A DNA stretch of 64,000 bases, taken from positions 348,660 through 412,659 of the forward strand of contig KV425563.1 of assembly GCA_001632425.1 (NCBI GenBank), in the 5' to 3' direction. The translations under genes and the position numbers were made by a program. This document shows positions 23,325 through 34,124 of the stretch, in pieces; positions within the stretch are counted from its first letter, which is position 1; each line of letters begins with the position of its first letter. The notes below the pieces were generated by a model that searched no databases, was not told the DNA's origin, and saw nothing but the letters and a program-made list of their open reading frames with translations. The stretch is from Neolentinus lepideus HHB14362 ss-1 (Eukaryota; Basidiomycota; Agaricomycetes; Gloeophyllales; Gloeophyllaceae).

Positions 23325-26300
23325 CTAAGCAAGGCATTGCTTGAGGGCTGTAACATGGGTATCGTGACGTTTACGAATGTCCGAATGCGTAAGTGAAGAG
23401 CGGAGTTCGACCTCAAGCTGCGTAGAACATATCAATTACACAGGCAGATGGATATGAAAGAAATGACGAACCTGCATCAGCCTGTCGGCTTGCCACATCC
23501 GCGTGGGAAGACTCTCCAGCGCTACATACACAGCCGGGATGGATTCGCAATGCAGTAGCTCTTGTTCGCTACTACGCAGAATTGCCAATGCAAGGCGGAA
23601 CAGAACGTCCAAACCGTCGACCAGAAAGACATCCCATACGCGAAATAGAGTCTGTGATGACGGTTCAGCATAACGGAAAAATCTGCCATGGCACTACATA
23701 CCTCAACAGGCAAGCAGTCCGTGAAGAGCGAAAGGAACCAAGAGAAACAGATCGCAGGGAGATCCACGCCAAGCTGATTGAGGTGGCAGTGTAGCTTTGG
23801 TGTGAACTCCTGCACATAGTCCATCAAAACCAAAGGACATGCACGGGACGGCAGTAGGGACGGAGAGAAGAACTCGTCAGGAAGAATCCGTTCGATAATA
23901 GCCACAAGGACCCAGAAGGCCTCCTCTTCATCAGCATGGACGAGCAACAGTGTGGATGTAATAAGATTCATCCCTTGGCAGTAACCAACAGCCGGATTTC
24001 GCCTTCAGTTATGTATCAGTTTCACGATTGAGTACAAGCAGTAAGACGCGGACTCACCGGCTGTAGGCTGTCAGTACTCTTCGCAATTTATCGACTCCAG
24101 CGCCATCACCCCCGAAAAAGATGTTGAGAGGCATGGTCCGCCCAACGTCTTTCTCAATCTCGATCCCGACCCCACTGCCACTATCACTCTCAGACAGCAG
24201 ATCACGAAAGAGACCTGGCTCCATCATCTCCAGCGCCCCACTACATTCGAACCATATCTTGGACCGGTACACAAGAGGAATTCCAGACCGTATCAGACGG
24301 TCGAACTCCTTCCGCTCGTCACGATTACCGAGTTGAGCGAAACCAATCAAACCTTCCGAATGTGAGAGTTCTTCTTCTTCGACAGCACTACCTAGACCTA
24401 GAACAGCGGCAGCTCCAGCGGCGGTCGAAGCAACAGGCGCGGCAGTAGACTTCGAGATCTTCGTCTTCCTTCGCTTGTTCACAAACGCGTCCCATTCCTT
24501 TCTCTGCGCCGTCTGCTGTTGATCATGTAACTCCGTCAGCTGAGATAACAGTCTACGAATGGTGTTCGCGCAGACATGGCGAGGAGTGTCGGCGTTGATG
24601 GACAATATGAGAGTACTCGACTTGAGGGTCTGAACAGTGGAGACCGCAGTGGAAGTGAGAGTGGATGAGCGTGGACGACCTCTAGATGACGCTGGTGACG
24701 TCCCACGAGATTTCCGAGAGTGTGTCGACCGAGCCTCATCGGCGATGACGCTCATTGGTCTAGTGCTAATTGTGCTCAACGAATCTGTCAAGTCATCGCC
24801 GCTGCAATCACACCGTTCCCTGACAACCTCGATATGGTCTTTGGGTGAATCTCCGTCGTCACCCGACCAGTCGTTATCTTCATGTCGGTCCGCGATCTTG
24901 ACTCCCGTCAGACAGGCAGGTGCAGTGTTATTACACTCCTTGGCGCGTAAGAGCAGAAGCAAGTCGTACTGAGACACATCATACATGAAACCATAACGAT
25001 CCGTCAATGGCTCCTGGTTCTCATCATCATGATATACGGAGAACCTGGAGACCGCGTTGGGCAGCGGAATGGATGGGCGGAAATCGCGTGACGCCAGAGA
25101 CGTATAGGTCTTTGATAGGTACTGTGTGGGCGGTTTGGCACCCACAGGGATTATGGCGTCGAGCGCGACAGAGCCAGGCTTGCGACCAAGCTGAGGAGCG
25201 GACGGACCGGGTGCCTGTTGAGCGCTATTGCTCGTCTCCGGGACCACGCCGGCGCTTCTCTGCACCGCATCCACCATGTTGGAGAGTCTTTTCTGCTGCT
25301 GCGTAAGGAAAGATCCAAATATAGGAGACGATAGAGCAGAGGAGACGCCAATTGATGGTTTACGAGCTTTGTGCCTGGAAGCCGTTGTGTCTCTCTTAGC
25401 ACCGGCTTCGTCGTCTAGCACTTCCGTAGCAGTCATTCCAGGCTTGTATTGCCCCAGCTTGGGTCGAGAGATAGTCTCACCATCCAGCTTCCTCTTGTCC
25501 TTCTTCTCTTTAGGCTTCTCCTTGAACACAAGGCCCTGGTCGCGGGCATTGCGAACTAGGTCCAAGGCCAGTTGCGAAACAAGGGGACCAGTACTGCTAC
25601 CATTATCGATTAAGATGCTACGCGCGTCGGAAGTCATGACACGCGTTGCATGAACAATCGCTCGCAGAGATGAGCCCTGTATGAGCGGCTCAGACTGCGG
25701 CTGGATGGATGACTCCGAGCTGATAGAAACCGCTTTGAAAACATCGTCGCCGGTAGAGATTGAAGGTAGCGGTGACGGAGTCGGCGTGGGGACGTTCGAT
25801 ACCGGACCAGACGTCGACTCTTGCTCATCTCCTTCCGCCTGCTTTGAGTAGACGCTGGCATCTGTCACTGACTGATTGCGGCGCTTTCTGCCTGTCTGTG
25901 CAGATCCCGGACTAAGGATAGAGAACCCGAGCGTCCCAAAGACACTCTTCCCAGCCTTACGCCGATTTACCTTACCGGCAGATTGCTCGAGAGCAGAGGG
26001 TGCGAGATTGTCGGGCTGTCCACCACGCGTGTCATTTGTCTGATCGGTGGGCGGCTCCTCGGGAGAAAAGGCTTCCGGAATGCGATTGTTCCGAGGCTTG
26101 CCCTTGATCCACCACGTCCCCATCCACTCGCCGATCCCAGCCTTCTCTAACTTGTTATTCGTACTGATAGAGGCAGTGTCAGCTTCAGAATGGACGCTTT
26201 TGGCGTCTTGAGGGTCGAAGATAGTGCCGTAGTCCGTCGTGACGGAAGTCGCTATAGTAGCGGTGTCCTCGTTCACGTTCACGGCAGGAACAGCGGGAAT

Positions 26301-27200
26301 TTGGATAGACAGCGGCAGGCTCGACGGACGTCCCACTTCATCAGAAATAGCTTCCGTCAGCGATTCCTTCAGTGACTATGTGGCCAGTTAGATAATCCCA
26401 ACTTGTGCAGTAATTCAGCTCACCAGGAAACTGTGTTTCTTCGGGACCGCCTTGTCCTTGTCATATATCTGTTCATCGTCTGAGAACAGCGTCTCGAGCA
26501 CACGCCGAACAACTTCCTGATCTGATGGTTGGAGGTTCTTCATGAGGTCTTCAGCTTTATTGCGACGCGTTTCTTCCTTTTCTCTAAGTTTATTGCGACT
26601 CTCTTCAAACTCTATACGCGCCTTGCTGAGGGTATGGACAGCTGATGACAAGATCCTGATGACGGGGTGGTACAGATTATCTGCACCGTCTGAGGAAGGT
26701 TGTGCAGCCTTTAGGCTTGACACGGCCGATTGTATAGCATCATCTGAGTATTCATGCCATTTTGTAGATAGTACATGGGCGGTTGCGACAGATCCTAGCT
26801 CAGACTTCGGCACGTCGACGTTTACGGGCTCTGCATTTCTGCGAGGCGTAAGTTTGGGAGACGCAGGAGAGTCTTTTGAGGACCCAACTATGAAAAGAGG
26901 CGCCGGCCTATCCCATAGCACCGTCAGTGAGTTCTCCGCAGACTCGCCCCCTTTAAGAGCCTTCTGCTTGTCTGTTTTGCCATAACCTCGCACACTGCCA
27001 TCCCAGTTCGCTCCCGAATTTCCAACCCGCAAGGCACCCTTTGACTCCGTCGACTTGAGCGTGAAGTAACTCGTGGCCGTTCGCGTATGCTCTGAATCCT
27101 GGTTGCCTCGTGTCCGACGACCACCCCGGGACGTGCCATCATCAGAAGAAAGGGGGTGTGAGTGGGCTGGCGTCGCTAACGGACTTGAGTTCATGGTCAT
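23325..27200 (-). CDS. TBC-domain Rab GTPase-activating protein
   Basis: A long protein with two large 5' exons (27200-26424 and 26375-24058) and several short 3' exons down to a stop at 23327-23325. The first ~900 residues are mostly low-complexity Ser/Thr/Pro-rich sequence, with a helical, charged segment (ARIEFEESRNKLREKEETRR) in exon 1. The TBC domain starts at FDRLIRSGIPLVYRSKIWFE. It has the arginine-finger block IEIEKDVGRTMPLN (IxxDxxR) and, after an intron, the glutamine-finger block NPAVGYCQGMNLITS. Then follow HADEEEAFWVLVAIIERIL, LPAICFSWFLSLFTDCLP, TLFRVWDVFLVDGLDVLFR and LHCESIPAVYVALESL. Both catalytic fingers are present, so it should stimulate GTP hydrolysis by a Rab; the Rab cannot be named. 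The gene is divergent from COA6 with 217 bp between starts. Confidence 0.95.
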
Positions 27201-27249
27201 GGATGGCTCGCAGCGTCGACGCTGTGCATTGGTCGTCGAGGACGATGTG

Positions 27250-27269
27250 GTCGAGAGGTATGCACTGGT
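27250..27269 (+). repeat. 20-nt direct repeat, copy 1, in the TBC/COA6 spacer
   Basis: The sequence gtcgagaggtatgcactggt recurs at 27408-27427 with one mismatch. The second copy straddles the COA6 start codon; this one contains an ATG that opens a frame of only 11 codons. Confidence 0.8.
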
Positions 27270-27407
27270 ATCCGGTACTATCGGTACAGACTTGATTCGC
27301 CGGCTTTATGCCTGTTTATAATGGCACCCAATCGGGTAAAACAACACGTAATATAATTATTATTAATCGTTCTGCCCTTCGATTTCGGTACTCTCGTTCT
27401 CCCTCTC

Positions 27408-27427
27408 GTCGAGAGGTATGCGCTGGT
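27408..27427 (+). repeat. 20-nt direct repeat, copy 2, overlapping the COA6 start codon
   Basis: The sequence gtcgagaggtatgcgctggt matches 27250-27269 at 19 of 20 positions. Its ATG is the COA6 start at 27418. Confidence 0.8.
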
Positions 27428-27786
27428 TTAGCTGGTCGAGCTCGAGCTCGAGCAAGTCTACCGATGAAGGAAACCCTCCTTCAAGGCAAGACCGTCAAAA
27501 ATGCTGGGAGACCAGGGACGCGTACTTCACATGTCTTGACCGTGCCGGGGTCATCAAACCTGGCGATGAAGGAAAGCAATGCGTAGCTGAGAATGCCGCA
27601 TACCAAGAGAATTGCGCGAAGAGCTGGGTCAGTTATCACATTTTCTAGAGCTGGGACCCGTGTATCGATGGAATTCAAAATCTGTAGATCGATTACTTCA
27701 ACAAACGTAGAGTGCTCGCAGAGCAGCAGAAAGGACTTCTAACCACTGCGAACGTCCAGGCTCAGGATGCGAAACGGAGGTTATGA
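27418..27786 (+). CDS. COA6: Cytochrome c oxidase assembly factor 6
   Basis: Two exons (27418-27627 and 27688-27786) give 102 residues. Coa6 is a small intermembrane-space protein of mitochondria that helps deliver copper to the CuA site of Cox2. The signature is a CX9C pair (CWETRDAYFTC) followed by CX10C (CVAENAAYQENC), exactly the Coa6 spacing rather than the twin CX9C of most relatives. The conserved SWIDYFNKRRVL follows across the intron. The N-terminus is Ser-rich (MRWFSWSSSSSSKS) without an obvious cleavable presequence, as expected for Mia40 substrates. Reading through the intron would end at a stop after SYHIF and lose the conserved YFNKRR block. Confidence 0.93.
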
Positions 27787-28954
27787 CAGTTGGCCCCGTC
27801 AGTGCATCAAATAATTCGTCTCAGCTGTTCCGAGAATGCATGCCTGATGTTAGACGATCCACAGATAATTTGTCTGTCAGCACGTTGAAATCTGATTATT
27901 TGTAGTTCACTTACGGATTACCACCCGACCCTGTTAGCTCAGGTGCGTTGGAGACTCATATGATGACACTACGCTGCAGCTATACAGATTTTACCTTCGT
28001 GAGTCGTGACAGATCAGCATTCAATAACTACTGGGAGTTTGAAGTACTGGATTTCACCTCCACGTCTTGGACTCATGTGATTATTTGTGACTTTGTTCAT
28101 CCATGCTTTCTGTTCGGCCAACATCTCATCTCTGCGGAGCCGCTTTTGTTCCCCGCTTGGTTAGATCATGATTTGTGATTCTATTGACAGCATCGTAATT
28201 ATTGAGGCTGACCGATACGCACTGAGCGCTAGGCGAAGCTGTTAGGCCATAGTCTGAGTTACGAAGCGCGGAGCATGTCCCGTCAATCACATCCCTGCGT
28301 CCAGGTCGCCAACACCATTCTGCCTTGTTCGCAGGTTCCACCTATTGTCGTCTCTTGGCTCGTCGCGTTATTGCTTCGACATGCTGCGCATCGGAATAGG
28401 AATTCTATACGTCGTCTGCGCGCAAGTGCAATCATAATCTCAACCATCTTTGATGATGGCCAAGTTAGGCTTCTGGTTTCACGGGGGATCACTGATGATG
28501 CCGGACTCGCGCTCTGTCTCTGGGGAGCCCCATCGGGTCGCGACGCAGTAAGGAATATATTCATGGTTCCGAGTGGTCAGGCTGATTACAATGCATCCGC
28601 GAGGTTCATTTGCTCCGGTGAACGCTGCGCCGTCAAAGGCATAGAAGTGTGCATGTCAAATACATGCCAGATCATCACGGGACGACAACGTGCAAGCCAC
28701 ATCCATGGGAACCGAAGTGGGGACCGGTGTCATCATGGATATCTGGTGTGGCGTCCTATCATGTGTGACCTAGCCGCAAGGTACTTAGCCCATCTGATAC
28801 CCAGCCATTACAGTTCGTGGATATGTAGATGCCGGACTACTGATTGATATCACCCTCTCAGATAAGGTATAAGAGTGCAACCAGGTAGGACGGCCCGTTC
28901 CCTCAAGGACAGGTCCTCCTTGTGTTTGGCATAGCTGTCAGCGTGGTAGTGGAT
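27787..28954. other. Intergenic, no recognisable gene
   Basis: An open frame at 28275-28847 on the plus strand is long but unlike any protein family I know and has no clear splice structure. The right end holds the promoter of the gene starting at 28955. Confidence 0.4.
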
Positions 28955-29833
28955 ATGTCCGACCATTCACCGTCGAAGAGGCTCTCCTTGAGTCTACGTT
29001 TGTTCACAGATCGTATAGTGCCGCGCTCGAGGCCTGCTTCGACAGTCATACCGCCCGCGGATGAATCGATAGGTCGTCACCGCAGACGACAGTCCTTGGG
29101 AGCTGTGCCCTCCCGTCTGCTAGAGCGCACGTTCTCCACTCGGAGCCAGGGAGGGAACACTCGACGGTACAGTGAATTTCGACACGAGACTAGAGCCACT
29201 CGAAGGCATAGTGGACTTTGGCTTGAACGAAGGCCTAACTATGCGAAGACGAGATTAGATCTCCAAGAAGTCTCCTGCACACGCGGCAGGGCCTCGAGCG
29301 ATAGTGGCAAGTCCTGGTGCATCGACATTCCGGGAGCACACTTTTCTATCGTCCGGTGAGTCATAAAGCGGTCTCCTTGTCATGACCTTGCATTGACAAG
29401 CATTCACAGTGAAGGAGAGGAAAGAGTTGACTCCCCGACAAGCTTCGTGGACCTTGAACCATTAACATTCTCCCCTTCCTCCTACGTTATCACTCTCTCC
29501 GACGCCATGGCGAGCGAGAGCGACTCTTGGTTATCATTCTCTTCTTCTTCTTCAATAGACGACCTGACTTACCCGCTACCCGTTCCTAAGCCTACTCGCC
29601 CAATCTCAATCGAGATTTTTTCTGGTCCCCCTTGGTCATCGATACCTCCCGAGATGGACGATGACGATTCGGACAGCGACGGAGATTGGCTACGTGAGGA
29701 ATTTGTGCCCTGCCAACCTACTGTCATCGAAAACTTGGGAGAAACGATGGAGCTGAATCTGGACTGGCGGGAGTTCCATACTAATTGCCTCGAGAGTGAC
29801 GATTCCTACCCAACCACGCTCTGCGAGTTGTGA
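28955..29833 (+). CDS. Hypothetical Ser/Arg-rich protein with acidic C-terminal half
   Basis: Two exons (28955-29355 and 29410-29833) give 825 nt, 274 residues. The intron has a strong GTGAGT donor and a CACAG acceptor, and keeps frame. The first half is basic and Arg/Ser-rich (GRHRRRQSLGAVPSRLLER). The second is acidic and Ser-rich (MASESDSWLSFSSSSS, MDDDDSDSDGDW) with two short conserved-looking Trp/Glu patches near the end. No enzyme motif, membrane span or signal peptide is visible. The charge split suggests an intrinsically disordered, probably fungus-specific protein. I do not recognise a family. Confidence 0.6.
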
Positions 29834-30780
29834 CGCGGCCGCGTTTCTTTTCATTCGTATTATATTATTACGGACTTCGGATAATACCTTATTGAGGCTC
29901 GATGGACAAGATCGATGTCATGTTTTGATTCATGGAGAATATCACGGAGAAATTAATCGTAGTAACGATTCGTATAATAATTGCTTGTAGCACTAAAGTC
30001 ATGTATTTTACTCTACGTCGACACTCGTATTCTTGATCCGTTATGTTATATTTTCGTCCTGCCGCTTGGACGGTGGGTGTTCTATTACATTTATTTTTAC
30101 AGCAAACACGATTGTGACCATTAGACGAATATATCTCAAGTCAGCATGTACTTCTGTAGAAATGTCGTTAGTGCTTCAAAAGACGCTTTATGAGGGGGCT
30201 GCCCTGGGTACGGCTCGAAATGTTCTAGTCATAAAAGTGAATTCTTCCCTGAATCATCGGATGTTAACACCTACAGGTAACCCTCGATACTTGATGGGGG
30301 ACTGATACCCAGTGAAAACGTGCGAAATTCCAATAAATTTAGAACCTATTAAAGTATTTGCATGTATTTGTCTACGAATATTTTTGGCCAGATTTGGCCC
30401 ATAAAGCGTGTCTTATGCGAGCATGAGCCAGCTCGACGCGGATTCGAACGTATGACAGTACTGTGTTCTCACTGCTTGTGCAGGCAACGGAACACTTGTC
30501 CACCTCGCCTTGCTGGCAGTGCCTTCGGCACGCGTCTGACATCCGCGCATTTCTGGCATTATTCGTGTGTGTCCGATTTCGCTAGCATCATCTCGATCAT
30601 ATACAATCATGTCGTCATCCTCCCGACCCGCTATATATCCCAACCTCTCCTCAGCCCCTCTGTATACCCTTTCCTCCTCCCCTCTTCCTGCACCATCTCC
30701 ACCATCCGTTCCTCCCTAAACTTCCTTAGAACATTTCTTTGCCTCGCCGCCTCCACCTCGGTGTCTTTTAACTTGGTGAC
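29834..30780. other. Intergenic, no recognisable gene
   Basis: AT-rich on the left, mixed on the right. No credible coding region. The missing 5' part of the neighbouring pseudogene was looked for here and not found. Confidence 0.4.
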
Positions 30781-31413
30781 TATAATGGCATGAAAAATCT
30801 GATCAGAACAGTAGTCCCTGGTAAGCTGACCGCAGCAGAGCCGACTGGAGACAGTGTACCATGCAGTCATCTCTACCGAGCGTATGGAGACGGATCCCGA
30901 TTTGAAGCCTCTCGTGGATATTCCAGAGATGACAAGAGGGATAGTGCCAGGATGACATCTGACATATTAACATCGTAAGTCCCATCTTCGTAATTGTTCT
31001 GGCTAGTGATACTCACCCTTGTTATCCCACTTAGTGTGCAAAGAAGTTATACAACCTGGTCCTGCTGCGCCGGATTGGTGGAATCACGCACCCGAGGGCA
31101 GTGGCAAAAAGATCAGATTGAATCTCGCTCGGTACGTACCTCCTAATCACAAACGCGGGTGGGTGTCTTATCGGGAATCCGGGATACGTAAGTTACTGGA
31201 TTTCGTCTCTTCGACGCTTAAGTGGCGCGTAAACTGCTCGACAACTGGGTCCATGAATGCGGGTGCATCATGCTGCTGGTTAATGCAAGTCATCCTATTC
31301 TTGTGCGTGTTTGGTGACATCTCGCTTGCTGTCTCGCGTACTTAACGATCCTTAAGCCTACTGCGCCCGGGAAGCTGCCATGGCCATTGAAGATGCCGCT
31401 GTCCTCGGCAACC
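30781..31413 (+). pseudogene. FAD monooxygenase (salicylate-hydroxylase-like) pseudogene, 5' part missing
   Basis: Fragments of a class A flavin monooxygenase appear in the expected order but in different frames. NGMKNLIRTVVPGKLTAAEP corresponds to the region after the GADG motif. After a frameshift near 30855 come YHAVISTERMETDP and DLKPLVDIPEMT, then PG-stop-HLTY-stop-HR, where family members have PGRH. The TGA replacing an expected Arg codon fits a CGA to TGA change. RKLLDFVSSTLKWRV follows, then another frameshift and LLDNWVHECGCIMLLVNASH, which matches the LxTWVHxSGRVVLLGDASH block with the GD motif degraded. Last is AAMAIEDAAVLGNL then a stop at 31411-31413. The N-terminal FAD-binding part is not recognisable. 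The sequence belongs to a different subfamily from the intact monooxygenase at 10014. Confidence 0.8.
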
Positions 31414-31424
31414 TCTGAGGATAT

Positions 31425-31444
31425 GGGTCGGGGACGGGGTAGGG
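31425..31444 (+). other. Putative G-quadruplex motif
   Basis: Four G-runs (3, 4, 4 and 3 bases) are separated by 2-nt loops, with a further G-tract reaching 31467. It begins 12 bp after the end of the pseudogene. A pattern match only. Confidence 0.6.
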
Positions 31445-31467
31445 AGGAGCAGTAGGGAGGGGGGGGG

Positions 31468-32155
31468 ATATAGAGGAATAGTTAGGAATAGAAAGAAATT
31501 CATGTAAATACCTAGGTGGCTCGAGGAGGGGAATGCAATGGATTATAATTCGTATGAATTCTAGAAAAACGCGAACAATACATGAAATATGAGCCTAGGA
31601 TCAGCGACACCTCAGACCGACAAAGTATTGTGTTGACTTTTGATGTATTTACGGGAGAATTTATATGTATTGCTGCTTTGAGCGCACATCGAGCAGCGAC
31701 TGATCGAATTCATATAAATGTTACCGGCGAATTTAAAGTGCCATCTGAGACTATGAATGTATTTGAAAGCTATTTCTGACGATATATTACATATAAATAC
31801 GTTCAAATTTATCGGAATTTTGTCGATTCTCACTGGGACTGATAGACTGGGCACATATTTCATTTGGATAGTCACTACGTGATAGAGGCCTCTGGGCGCC
31901 GGCGCCTTCACTATGGCGAACAGGCCTTTGACACTGCCGGGAGCGGTCATGATGCCAACCTCCCTGGGTGGAGCCGCAGCAGGTATATAAACAGGACGTG
32001 CGCCGAGGGCTTGTCTGATCAGATCATAAATAGCGAGACCAACAGTCTTGACGAGGCTTCTCCAGTACCCCAAATTACCTGGCGTATAGGACCAAAATCA
32101 GGCTGCAATAGTTGATGACCGTTCTGTAATCGTCTAGTTGTTCAGACACACAGAG
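31468..32155. other. AT-rich degenerate DNA
   Basis: No supported gene. Short frames on both strands lack protein-like composition. Confidence 0.4.
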
Positions 32156-32163
32156 ACTGTGTC
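32156..32163 (+). repeat. Target-site duplication, left copy
   Basis: actgtgtc, identical to 32767-32774, directly abuts the left inverted repeat of the MITE. Confidence 0.85.
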
Positions 32164-32766
32164 TAGGGTTCGGGGAAATTGGGACAGGACCTAATTGACC
32201 GTTGAAATTTACCAAGCAGCAGGCCGTAGGCCTAATTAACAGGTGTAATTGACCGTTATTTACCAACGGGGTCTGGGGCTCCGCCCCGGAGCAGACCGCG
32301 TTAATTAACGCTAATTAACCCGTAAAATAGGGCTATTTTGCATGTAAATTACAGGCTGGCGAGCTCTACCATATGTCCCAGCCACAATACTATATGGTCC
32401 CGGAGGTTCACGCCATGGAAAAGTGAATTAATCCCTTGCTATGCTGAGCGGTATGATTCTCCATGGTGACCGAGTGCAAATATTGAAATTCGTGACTGTA
32501 CATCTCGTGCTCAAATACGCACGTGGCGCAGCTAAGTACCGTACCATGATGATGTAAGTGGCCCGAGGTATATGGAGTCTATTATGTCTACTACACACCC
32601 TCGACCTTTGTATAATGAGCTTGTGCCGGTCCCAGCTAGTACTCCCAAATTAACCCAAATTTACACCCTCTATATGGACCTGACCAAATTTACCGGTAAA
32701 TTTCCTGTAAATTACATGTGTTAAATAACCGAGGTAATTTACACGTCCCAAATTCCCCGAACCCTA
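32164..32766. mobile_element. Non-autonomous hAT-type MITE, 603 bp
   Basis: The ends are inverted repeats: the first 22 bases (32164-32185, beginning TAGGGTTCGGGG) match the reverse complement of 32745-32766 at 21 of 22 positions. The element is flanked on both sides by the same 8 bases, actgtgtc (32156-32163 and 32767-32774), a perfect target-site duplication. An 8-bp duplication with TAGGG-type ends is the hallmark of the hAT superfamily. There is no transposase frame inside. The interior is AT-rich with repeated AATTTACC/GGTAAATT-like subterminal motifs and a GC-rich near-palindrome around 32268-32300. It would depend on a transposase encoded elsewhere. Confidence 0.87.
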
Positions 32767-32774
32767 ACTGTGTC
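32767..32774 (+). repeat. Target-site duplication, right copy
   Basis: actgtgtc, identical to 32156-32163, directly abuts the right inverted repeat of the MITE. Confidence 0.85.
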
Positions 32775-34124
32775 TGGGAGATCCGTCTGATAGTAAGTTA
32801 TATTGCTATAAGTTTCGAATGCAATTGACAAATCTATCTGAAGAACCCTAACGGCGATAATTAAATACAAGACAGGCGAATCCTAGACGCGTGAATACCT
32901 CAGCATACGGGCTGAGACTCATCAATTAATGTGTTCGAGCTTAGCGTATGCGTCCTGCCGATGACCATCGTTCCTTCAATTCTACTGGACTCCCAATGTC
33001 AGAAATGATACACTTACACTACTATATCCGGGTATGGCTTCTGAACATGGGCAGGTTTGTACTCCCATGCGTCTAGGTTCTGGCGGCCATTGGTAGCGGA
33101 AGGAACCTTCACAGTTTCTTGCGCGAATTAATGTCTCGTATCTTCGTCTGGCTTCATGGAGAACAACTCAAGCGCCTAGGTAGAGGGCCTACAAAAACAT
33201 ATATATCCTTCTGCTACGTAGTCGAGTAAACGGAGCTTTGCGCCTACTAATCTCGTTACTCGACAGATCCACGAAATTCATGACAGGGATGGATCGGCCG
33301 CGTTTTCTCAGGTTTTAACAGAGGGCTTAGACAGTGGACCGTGAGCGTCAGTACCCAGCCCAACAGGATAGAAGGGTGATAACATCCATGATACTGTAGT
33401 CTCCTTTCCAGGTTTGCGTACTCGCTGAAGCACGTTCTCATAGTGGGGGATCAAGAATGTAACGGCCTGTTGTATGTATACTCATTGGGACTGGGTTAGG
33501 AAATCGGACAGCCTGGGTTACAGTACCAGGACAACGGGACTGTAAACATTAGTATATGAAAAGTACGCCATAGGAAAGGCATACGCAGATCTATACCAGA
33601 ATTTCAGATGGAAGGCGGTCAAATTACACGACATATTCGTACTGAACCTGCCATGCCGCCTGCGGAAAGTGCAGAATCGTGGCGAATGCAAGGAATTTAA
33701 ACGAACCGTAGCGTGGCTGAGCTAGCTAAGTGCCAGCTGTGAATTACGAGCGATTCGAACATTGTAATAGGCGGGATACTTACTTCCGAGCATTCTGCAT
33801 GGTAGGTGACCTCCTCGTCAAACTCTTCAGCATAGTGAGATCTTTCCGCTCTGAATCCGGGTATAAAATGAGAGCACGGTCCTGTATGCCGCAGAACGCT
33901 GTCTCACGGTAACAATTGTATTCTCACGACTATGACACAACCCGCACGTCCTCCAACCCTATTTCTTGGATTCGCTCAAGTACTATATTATAACGGCTCT
34001 CACCACCATTCTGCCGTTTTGGGCGTCGAAGCCAGCGGCAAGCCGCCGTAACAGAGAGTACATACCCCTAGAGCCTGTCGACCCAGCTGGTGGTTCGGCA
34101 CCGTTCGATCTTGTCGCATTCGCC
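32775..34124. other. Intergenic, no recognisable gene
   Basis: No coding region recognised. A TATATTATAA stretch near 33984 could serve the phosphate transporter promoter, whose start codon is about 140 bp downstream. Confidence 0.4.

Noticed and set aside
28275..28847. 190-codon open frame on the plus strand
   Set aside because: No similarity to any family I know, irregular composition and no conserved motif; looks accidental.
30441..30450. TTCGAA-containing segment resembling a tRNA T-loop
   Set aside because: The flanking bases do not pair into a T-stem and no anticodon arm or acceptor stem could be found on either strand.
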